A stretch of DNA of 64,000 nucleotides from Hypericum androsaemum (taxonomy: Eukaryota > Streptophyta > Magnoliopsida > Malpighiales > Hypericaceae): contig OZ023186.1 of assembly GCA_963995505.1 (NCBI GenBank), forward strand, positions 9,865,570 to 9,929,569, read 5' to 3'. The position numbers and the translations under genes are program-made. Every line of letters starts with the position of its first letter. Positions within the stretch are counted from its first letter, which is position 1. Positions 56,290 to 64,000 of this stretch are shown here, in pieces. The notes under the pieces were generated by a model. The model did not search any database. It was given only the letters and a program-made list of their open reading frames with translations, and had not been told where the DNA came from.

Positions 56290-57822
56290 ATGACAGACGG
56301 CGCAAAGTTTGCTCTTGTGAAGTTCGATAGTTCTTCGAATTCTGGGTTATGGAAAAGGCGTGTCAAGGATCTCCTCGTGCAACAAGGGATGGTCATCGCG
56401 CTCTCGGAGAAGAAGCCCGAGAAGATGGAGGAGCAAGAGTGGAAGGAGATGGGGGCCAAGGCGGTGGCGACAATTCGCTTGTGCTTAGTGGATGATGTGA
56501 TGTATCACGTCATGGATGAGGAGTCACAAGCTGAGGTATGAAAGAAATTGGAGGCAAGGTATATGTCTAAGTCTTTGTCGAACAAACTTTATCTTAAGCA
56601 AAGATTGTACGGGCTCAAGATGAAGGAGGGCTCGAATTTGAGCCAACAAATTAATGGTTTCAGTCAACTTGTGAGCGACTTGAGAAAGGTTGATGTAAAG
56701 TTCGAGGAAGAAGACAAGGCATTATTGCTGCTGAATTCTTTACCTGGCTCCTACGAAAATTTGGTTACAACTCTAACTTGGGGGAAGGAGTCCCTGGTGT
56801 TGAAAGATATCACAAGTGCTCTGCTAGAGTTTCATCAAAGAACAAAAATTGGCGATGAACAAGCGGAAGGGCTGGTTGTGAGGAGTAGCCATAGTGATTG
56901 TAGTGGGGCAAAAGACGGGAAGGGATACAAGTCGTGGTCAAGGAGGTTCAATAGAAATTACTTTGAGTGCGGAGAAAAAGGGCACGTGAAGAAGGATTGT
57001 GCAAAAAGAACTCGGGATCGCGAGAAAAAAAGATCAGGTTTCGTGAATGTGGCCTCACATTCGGACGGGTCAGATGGCTATCTTCTTTCTATTTTGTCAA
57101 GTCCAAAGCATTCTGATTCCCGAATTTTGGATAGCGCTTGCTCTTTCCATATGACACCCAAGAAAGGGTGGTTCGACACCCACAAGTTCATTGATTCAGG
57201 TATGGTGACTATGGGTGATGGTTCTACTTGCAGAATTACTGGCATAGGTGATATCCAAATCAAGATGTGGGATGGTGTTGAGAAAAAATTGTGTGGGGTT
57301 AGGCATGTTCCAAAGTTGGAGAGGAACTTGATCTCGTTAGGAGCCTTGAATTATAGTGGGTACAACTATAATATTATAGGCGGGCTAATCGAGGTGGAGA
57401 AGGATGATGTGGTGGTGATGAAGGGTGAAAGGAATGCTAGGAACACCTACAAGTTAGTGGGAAACAAGGTTGTAGGTGGAGTCACATCGTTGAGTTTCGA
57501 TAGAGGGGAGAAAAGCTCTTGTGTGATGGAGCGAAAGCTTGACATGAATGGTTTGAGTAGAGTTGGGATTCGCGGAGACAAAGTTAGCAAGTTCTCGCTA
57601 TGGTTGTCTAAAGAAACATGCACGTCAAAGGTGTTGGGTAAATTTTGCATGGGGAATGCGAAGCCATTGGTAGCACTACGGGCGAATCGGGTATCTCACT
57701 CAAAGCCGAACGGTGGAGTTCGTGACATGTCGAGGGTTCTACTTGGTGGAACAAAAGGTTGCCCTTTGTATACTATGGCATGTAACATTGATATGAGACA
57801 AGAAGGTCCAACAGAGAAGTAG
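56290..57822 (+). pseudogene. Compact copia gag-protease frame, one stop
   Basis: Starts MTDGAKFALVKFDSSSNSGL, a copia gag N-terminus. One stop, UGA at 56,539-56,541, stands before KKLEARYMSKSLSNKLYLKQ, where related gags have Trp (WKKLE). The rest is open to 57,822. The zinc knuckle reads YFECGEKGHVKKDC, having lost the first Cys to Tyr. The protease motif is ILDSACSFHMT (about 57,125-57,157). A pre-integrase segment RHVPKLERNLISLGALNYSG follows. The last 110 residues match no domain I know; integrase does not follow. The damage is slight for an element without pol. Confidence 0.88.
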
Positions 57823-58190
57823 TTCGAGGTTGTGGCTTGGGGCTGACCAAAAAATAGAGGACGCATCTATTGGTCGCAAAGTTGCTTCAGCAGGTGCACT
57901 TGCTAGTTGGAGTTCAATGGAGATTGAAGGGAATAGGCCAAGCAAGCTCGGAAGCTCGAGCTTGAGAGCTGACTCCATGTGATTGAACGGAAAAAAGTGG
58001 TGAGACAGTTGAGATGGTATTATTGATGGCGGTGTATCTATAGTGTCAAGGTGGAGCTGGTAAAGTCGGTTTGGTTTCTCAAGTTCTCATGGTTCTTCAT
58101 GTGGCGGTATTTCATCAAGGTGGAGTTTGTTGAAGTTCGGATGGAGCTTCATGGTTCGTCCACAGGGTAATTTCTCGTCAAGGTGGAGAT

Positions 58191-58479
58191 TGTTAGAGAT
58201 GTCGAGAAATTAAAGAGGAAACAATTTGTGGGCTTGTTTCCTATTATATTCGGACTAGGTTTTGGACTCCTAATTTGACCTAGATAGCTCACTTGATGTA
58301 CAAGGGTTTGTCTTTATATAAAAGCATGTTACCCTAAGGTTTTGTATAGCTTTGTGACTCGGATCCATCAATAAAATTTCTTCTTTCTCACCGTGGACGT
58401 AGGCACTATGTCAAACCACGTTATCTCTTGTGTCTGTATTCTTTACGCGTTTTGTTCCCTAGTTGCTAAATTCATAACA
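58191..58479 (+). repeat. Compact copia 3' LTR (289 bp)
   Basis: Same ends and length as the 5' LTR, with a small number of substitutions. Confidence 0.92.
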
Positions 58480-58484
58480 AGAAG

Positions 58485-59230
58485 TAATAGAGTGCGTCCA
58501 TAATCCTCGAGGACCGCTAGATTGCTAGTCGCACAAAAAATTGTCGTGCACGAAGGAGGAGGGAGACGTCGCCGTTCTGGAGGAACAAAGCTGCGTTAGG
58601 AGCTGATTCAGAGAAATGCGATTGGCGTGAACAGGAGCTTGGCACGTTCGGGATGGTGCCGTTTTATGGAATTTGTCACGCCCCAGAAAATGGGCATGTC
58701 AACCACCACGGGATAAACTTCTCCCGTAAGGCCACAACTATTTCGCAGAATTCGAAAAGGCCCAAAATCCAAAACATAAACAATTTAAGTTCAAAATCCA
58801 AAAACCAAAATCAGATATAAAGAACATGAAGCTAGCGAGGGGCTAACGAGTTCGGACCACTAAAACGCATATTGCACATTGTTGCAAATTTGTTATTTTT
58901 TTTCAATAAATTTATACGATTAAAATTGTTTTGATACAAGGAATAAAATTAGCACTATTTGAGTTCATGTGGTAAAACTGAGAATTGTTTTTTGTCGATT
59001 TGTGAAATTGAGACTGTTTTTCAAAATTCGTAAGAACTTCCCAAAATGAGTTACTTTTTTATATTAAAAAGATAAGGAGATGATATGTTTGCAGAGCAAC
59101 CGGGCCGCCACGTGGCAATTCCAATAGCAGAGTACTTTTAAAAAAGGAAATGACTAATTATGTGACACCAACAGCCAACATTTTTTTAAGAATAGGTTAT
59201 ACACCACTTCCAAGTAATAATAAATAGGAT
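58485..59230. other. Unassigned stretch, possible LTR fragment
   Basis: At 58,675 the sequence tgtcacgccccagaaaatgg resembles the start of many plant gypsy LTRs, but no partner or end is visible. 58,870-59,220 is A+T-rich and empty. Confidence 0.3.
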
Positions 59231-59255
59231 AATTCACAGTCTAGCGACGACCCGC

Positions 59256-59504
59256 TTGGCGGAGGAGAACGAAATAGCTCCGGTAAGAAAGAACGGCCAG
59301 TGGAGATTCAACGGCTGGACAGAAACAAGGAGGAGCCTCCAACAAGGACAGAAACATCGGCCATTGGTGAATCTGGCCATCTTGGCTTTAGACATTGCAA
59401 ATGGCCTCGACATGCCTTGGGAAGACGATACCCTCAAAATTTTAGAAGCAATCAGGGATGCAGCTGGGAGGTACACTTATGAGGGGGACAAGGAATATGC
59501 TTGA
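59256..59504 (+). CDS. Hypothetical 82-residue frame
   Basis: The frame MAEENEIAPVRKNGQWRFNG continues ...LVNLAILALDIANGLDMPWE and KILEAIRDAAGRYTYEG. Composition is protein-like and no stop occurs for at least 80 codons upstream of the end, but I recognise no family. It abuts the LINE-2 sequence; its last codons overlap a 20-bp string beginning aatatgcttgaggc that recurs 53 bp later within the LINE. It could be a host exon truncated by the LINE or part of another transposon. Confidence 0.25.
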   Translation: MAEENEIAPVRKNGQWRFNGWTETRRSLQQGQKHRPLVNLAILALDIANGLDMPWEDDTLKILEAIRDAAGRYTYEGDKEYA

Positions 59505-62140
59505 GGCTCTCCCAGCGGTATTCTGAATACTCTTTCCGATGACTCAAGAAATATGCTTGAGGCTCTCCCGACGAGAGAGGAGATCAAGGAATCAGTTTGG
59601 AGTTGCAAGGGGGACAGGGCGTCGGGTCCGGATGGCTATAATTTCAAATTCTTCAGATATTGCTGGGATGTTATTGAAGAGGAGGTTTATGATTTTGTGG
59701 GCGATTTCTTCATCTCGGGCAAATTGCACCCTGGGGCAAGTTCCTCTTTCATTGCTTTGATCCCTAAAATCCCTGGTACTTCTTCTCTCAACAAATTTCG
59801 TCCCATCAATCTGATTGGTAGCCTGTATAAGATCATCACCAAGCTTTTGGCGCTTCGCCTTCGGAAAGTAATCAAAGAGGTGATCAGCTGGGAGCAATCT
59901 GCATTTGTGGAAGATCGTCAGATCACAGAAGGAGTTATGGTTGCTAATGAGGTGATCAATTGGCTTAAGAGAACCAATAAGGAGGCGGTGTTGATTAAAA
60001 TAGACTTTGAGAAAGCTTTTGATAGCATTAACTGGGAGTACTTCGAGGAAATCCAAACTGCGATGGGGTTCGGAGAGAATTGGCGGAAGTGGATTCGAGG
60101 ATGTGTTATGGAGGCGAGCTCTTCCATTCTTGTTAATGGCTCTCCAACCAAGCCTTCCAACTTGGAGAGAGGATTGCGGCAAGGCGATCCACTCTCACCC
60201 TTCCTCTTTCTTATGGCAGGAGAAGGGCTTCGCGGTCTAATTACTAAAGCTGTTGACATTGGCTTAGTTGAGGGTTTTGAGGTTCCAGGCACCCGATTGA
60301 AGCTCAATATCTTGCAATTTGCGGATGACACTCTTCTCTTTAGCAACCCATCTCCTGTCAACCTTCTCAATCTCAAGTTGATCCTGTTGTTGTTCGACCT
60401 CACCTCTGGTCTTAGAGTTAATCTTGGTAAAACTTTAATTATTTCTATTAACATTTCTGAGAAGGAGGCGATGATAACTATCCGCAATTGGGGAGCTAGT
60501 GTTGAGAATTTGCCAATCAAGTATCTTGGCCTTCCATTAGGGGATAATATGAGGTGGATTTCTGGTTAGAGACCGGTGCTTGATGCTATTGACAAGAGAC
60601 TTGGGAATTGGAAGGGAAACCTCCTCTCTTTTGGGGGCCGTGTTACGCTAATCAAGTCGGTACTTTCATGTCTTCCGATCTATTATATGTCCCTGTTTTT
60701 GCTTCCCAAAGGGATTTGAAGAGAACTTAAAAAAAGGTTTCGCCATTTTCTTTGGTCGGGAAACGTGGAAGTTGGGAAGGCAGCTTTGGTTAAGTGGGAC
60801 TCAATTTGTCAGCCTAAGGATATGGGAGGTTTGGGTCTCGAATCATTGCTGCTCTTGAACAAGTCCTTACTCCTTAAATGGATTTGGAAGTTCTGCTTGC
60901 AGGAGGATTCACTATTGTCCCAAATCGTGGCGGGAATTCACTCTTTTAACTTGACTTCTTCACTTTCAGTTCTGATTGGCAAGCCTGGTAGCAATTGGGA
61001 GATTATTAGTTTTATGGCTATGGAGGGTGGAAAGTTGAAGGGTGAGTTTTGTGACGGAATTCAGCTAAATCTGGGGGACGGTTCGTCCTTTTTTTGGGAA
61101 GATGTCTGGCTGGGAGAAATTTCTTTTCGAGAAAAATTCAGTTGCTTACATATGATCTCAACGCAGAAATGAGCAAGGGTGGCTGAGTGCGGGTTCTGGA
61201 CTGATAAAGGGTGGAACTGGGCGATTCTGTGGCGAAGACCACTAAGGGTTTTTGAGGAGGAATTGGAGGAACAACTCATGTCCCTCCTTTCTGAAGCACG
61301 GCTGTTCTCCAACAAAAAAATTCAATTTATTGGCGTTGGGATGACAATGGGTATACCGCAAGGTCTTGGCAACGTCATAGGAGGGATATGAACCATATTG
61401 ATACTCCCATTTTGGTGGAGTTGGGGAAGATCTGGACGGGCTCGATCCCTTTCAAGGTCGAGTGTTTCATGTGGTTAGCTTTGTATGGGAGGATTCAAAC
61501 GAGGGATGTTTTGATTAGAATGAAGAGGATTCAAGCTTGGGAAGCCCTTCGCCCGTTATGCTTGGATGAGGATGAGACGACTGAACACCTTTTGTTGCGT
61601 TGCCGGTTCTCCCGCTCTGTATGGGATCATTTTGTAGACAGAAGAGGGTTAGCTTGGAGCGGCTTCAACTCCTTAAGCACGGCTCTTTCAACTTGGCGCG
61701 GATTGCAAGGTGGTGGAATGTTGGGAAAGGTTTGGTATTCGTTGTTTGGCGCTACTATATGGAGCATCTGGTTGCACCAAAATCGGGTAATTTTTTAGGA
61801 GAAGCAATGAGATCGTGAGTTTCTCAAACATTCGATCTACTATCAGACTCGAGAGTGGTTGCTGTGGGCTCGGTCTCTTCATGATATTGGCAACCAAGAG
61901 CTTGAACTGTATTGGGACTCCTTGAAGGTAAGGTAACTTCCTCTTGTTGGCTCCTACGAGATGCGAGTTGGGTTCTCCGATTAGAGAAGGAACAAGTGTA
62001 ATAGCGAGTTTGTTCGCTTTTAATTTTTTCCGATGGTTCGGGTAAATCTTTGTAGATATCATTTGTTTGTTTTTTCTCTCTGTGGTTTCTTTTCGTTCTT
62101 CCGTTTTCTAAGTTAATGAAGTCTTTTTACCTCAAAAAAA
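59500..62140 (+). mobile_element. LINE-2: 5'-truncated LINE
   Basis: Begins inside ORF2 just before RT, runs through RT, the C-terminal region and a zinc-binding RT-associated domain, and ends with an A tail at 62,134-62,140. ORF1 and endonuclease are missing. I could not find a target duplication, so the exact 5' end is uncertain. Confidence 0.85.
59553..61920 (+). pseudogene. LINE-2 reverse transcriptase and C-terminal region
   Basis: The RT frame 59,553-60,569 is open for 338 codons: ESVWSCKGDRASGPDGYNFK, FRPINLIGSLYKIITKLLA, VLIKIDFEKAFDSINW (first catalytic Asp), GLRQGDPLSPFLFL, and LQFADDTLLF with the catalytic Asp pair (about 60,315-60,329). Stops at 60,567 and about 60,717 interrupt the following segment (NWKGNLLSFGGRVTLIKSVL). 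Two further open blocks (60,765-61,169; 61,388-61,798) carry GLGLESLLLLNKSLLLKWIW and the RT-associated zinc-binding region (IPFKVECFMWLALYGRIQTR, CLDEDETTEHLLLRC). Better preserved than LINE-1 but still broken. Confidence 0.9.
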
Positions 62141-62620
62141 CCTACGGGTGGTTCTTCGTCTCACAAAGATTATACGCAATAAAAGAAGGTTGGAAATACT
62201 ATTTTCTAATTATAAAGAGGAAAAATTCATTTTAGTATTTTATAGTATTGCAAAAAATTATATTAGTATCCTATAGTTTAAAACGCATCAATTTGGAAAC
62301 AATTCTATTAGGAAAGGAATTCTATTTCCAACTCACGATAGAAATGGAGAGAGAATATTTTTCCCTTTTTTTTTTACTTCAACCATGAAATTGATTTTTT
62401 ACTTTTACTTTTACTTTTACTTTTTAAACCCTTTACAGCACTTTTAACAAATTTTTATCTACTTTCTCCAATAGCCTAGATTATAACTAAAACATAACTT
62501 TTCTGGAACCTTATCTTTTTGACGGTCTTTCTGGAACCTTATCGAAAGCAAGGTTGTGACTTGTGTCCACAACAACACATCTTAAATACAAAATTGTCGA
62601 AGCACCATAACAAAATATTG
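62141..62620. other. A+T-rich spacer
   Basis: No gene or repeat identified apart from a short ttttactttta simple run near 62,395-62,425. Confidence 0.5.
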
Positions 62621-62658
62621 CAAATGAAATATCACAAAGCCATCGCTGTCATGATGAG

Positions 62659-62850
62659 CTATTTCTCTGTGACTTGAACTCGTATGGCAGTTACCTCTAC
62701 TGACTTTTGCCTGGAACCTGGGTAGTGAGAAGAATTGGTAGAAATAGACCCAACAGCAGATGCACCATCAGAAGCAGTCTTTCTATTAATATTACGTGTG
62801 ATGCCACCCACCTTAAGCTTAACTTTTTTCACTTTATTCTCATTTTTCCC
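62659..62850 (-). CDS. Possible host exon, INO80B/PAPA-1-like (weak)
   Basis: On the minus strand, after an acceptor-like TTCAGTAG, the frame reads KNENKVKKVKLKVGGITRNI, then NRKTASDGASAVGSISTNSS and ends SRQKSVEVTAIRVQVTEK-stop. The KKVKLKVGGITR core with a Ser-rich tail resembles the N-terminal part of plant INO80 subunit B-type (PAPA-1/HIT zinc finger) proteins as I remember them. A donor-like GAG|GTAACT lies within the frame, so the exon may end there and the stop be intronic. Neighbouring exons were not found. It could be an intact gene running past the window edge or a fragment. Confidence 0.3.
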   Translation of the reverse strand, partial: GKNENKVKKVKLKVGGITRNINRKTASDGASAVGSISTNSSHYPGSRQKSVEVTAIRVQVTEK

Positions 62851-62859
62851 CTACTACTG

Positions 62860-64000
62860 AAGCAACTCCTAAATTGCTGAAGCTGTTGGTGCTCTTCCAA
62901 TTAGCAGGAGAAATAACATTAGTGAGCAGAGCTACCACCAGCATAAAAAACACGAGACACAAAGAGAAGACGTATAATTCGGTTAGCACGATTGCCCCCG
63001 CATGAATACATGTCATTTCAGTAGCAAGAATAAACATCCACCAATATAATCCAATGATATGGTGAGTGATGATCAAATCAACAAGAGCAAAGAAAATGAA
63101 ACCCAAATCCCAACAAGGGGTCTGGTTAATTCAACTGAACATTTCACCTATCTAACTGAACAAGAAACCGATACCAAATCAGACACTAGTCAACAGCACC
63201 AACGTGCACAAAAATCCCATCTCGAGAAGACAGAAACAAACCCAACAAACAATAGGAGAAGCAAAATTCACATACTTGGATCCACTGATTGAAAAAAAAA
63301 AATCAAGGACAAAAGGGTTTACCTTCGCGAGAGAGGAACTTAAGAGCCTTCTAATCCAAAGACAACCAACAAAGACCCAACAAAAAAAGAACGAATCTTT
63401 AACCGGATGGAGGCTAGAGGGGAACTGGGTCGGGCTTAAAAAGAGGAATTATCCAGGTGGCGGCGCCTGATTGACGAGGGAAACATTACACTGAAGGCAA
63501 GAAACTCTATACAACCTGAAAGGCACAAGACACAAGAAACATGATGAGTTCCTTCACACCAGAAAGAGAAAAATACTAGAAGGCAATGGTGGACCTGCAC
63601 AGATCCTGTACAAGTTTGGAGCTTCAGCCCAATATGTATGTCCACAAAACTCATAAATTGCCTACTACAAACCAAACTGCAAAGAAGCAATCCAAAGCCA
63701 TTTTGAAATATTCCACCAGGACCTTCGCCTGCAAAGCCCATCGAGTTCACCGAGAGTGTCACCAAATGAGTATACAGCAGAACCAAAGAAATTCAATGAG
63801 GTCTAGCAGAGTATAGACATTGCTTTATACTCAACTTGAGACATACATCAGTATCACCATTGAACCCAATTAACAAAACAAATACCCACCAAGAACAACA
63901 CATGAACCCAAAAATTCACCATCAACCCACCAAAAGTTTTCGCACCAGCAAAGACCGACCAACCACTCTAGAACCAAACAAGCCCACATCACAAAACCAC
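62860..64000. other. Right end of the window, no confident gene
   Basis: A minus-strand frame at 62,840-63,106 is hydrophobic (IIGLYWWMFILATEM) but lies immediately upstream of the acceptor for the exon call, so it is more likely intron. 63,300-63,470 read on the minus strand has leader-like composition with a donor-like GCGAAG|GTAAAC, compatible with a 5' exon of the same gene. 63,480-64,000 is A+C-rich and shows no domain. Nothing here is firm. Confidence 0.3.

Larger units (their letters stand above)
55974..58479 (+). mobile_element. Compact copia element with gag and protease only (2.5 kb)
   Basis: Two 289-bp LTRs (55,974-56,262; 58,191-58,479), TGTTAGAGAT to CATAACA, with an exact 5-bp duplication agaag (55,969-55,973; 58,480-58,484). 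A primer-binding-like attggtatccagagc follows the 5' LTR, and the purine tract aaggtggagat precedes the 3' LTR. The equal LTR lengths suggest moderate age. The inside has one gag-protease frame and about 370 bp of non-coding DNA. Integrase, RT and RNase H are absent. Confidence 0.92.

Noticed and set aside
62840..63106. Hydrophobic 88-residue minus-strand frame as a membrane protein
   Set aside because: It runs through the acceptor-like site of the neighbouring exon call into a different frame and has no family match; more likely intronic.
1..64000. tRNA, rRNA or known structured RNA genes
   Set aside because: I saw no cloverleaf with A and B boxes and no 5S-like block; the TGGTATC-type strings are retrotransposon primer-binding sites.

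Overview
This window is nuclear DNA of a flowering plant, most likely a eudicot; I cannot name the species. The reasons are plant-type RBR ubiquitin-ligase genes with a GT-AG intron, and plant families of LTR retrotransposons (Ty1/copia, chromovirus-like, Tat-like and Athila-like Ty3/gypsy), LINEs and Mutator-like (MULE) elements. No bacterial, organellar or viral genome organisation is present. Most of the sequence is layered transposon debris. Only three stretches look like host protein genes: two intact RBR genes and one possible exon near the right end.

The framework is a segment present in three direct copies. Each copy starts with an RBR E3 ligase gene on the minus strand. RBR-A is at 7,969-9,455, RBR-B at 31,805-32,744 (pseudogene) and RBR-C at 53,580-54,663. 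In the first two copies a shared spacer follows, then a degenerate plus-strand DUF4283/zinc-knuckle reading frame (30,240-31,030; 33,824-34,303 continued at 35,588-35,830). Lining up the copies exposes later insertions as gaps. In copy A these are an unidentified 1.27-kb block (about 9,640-10,910), a Pack-MULE (11,196-12,992), a gypsy element (13,216-29,578) and a solo copia LTR (29,639-30,234). In copy B there is a copia fragment (34,304-35,587). In copy C there is a LINE (36,067-53,370).

Two of these insertions are deep nests. The gypsy element at 13,216 holds a solo LTR of another gypsy family (16,466-27,686). That LTR holds a minus-strand copia element (16,714-24,191), a MULE MITE (24,460-24,910) and an inverted-repeat element (25,522-26,398). 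The copia element in turn holds a 3.3-kb LTR element with gag and chromodomain but no pol (17,063-20,333), and a MULE-like element (22,606-24,112). The LINE at 36,067 holds a non-autonomous Tat-like element (36,277-51,189), which holds an Athila-like element (37,885-46,556).

Left of copy A (1-5,680) are the 3' end of a chromovirus-like element with its LTR, a leader-like region with a minisatellite, a long-armed inverted-repeat element carrying a MULE MITE, and a 340-bp palindrome. Right of copy C are a compact copia element with only gag and protease (55,974-58,479), a second LINE (about 59,500-62,140), and a tail with one weak host exon candidate.

The genes do not form an operon or pathway. 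The RBR genes are the only convincing functional host genes. I found no clear new multi-gene system. The most unusual items are LTR elements that keep large reading frames without reverse transcriptase, MULE-like elements carrying different minisatellites or captured gene pieces, and an RBR paralogue with a changed zinc ligand.
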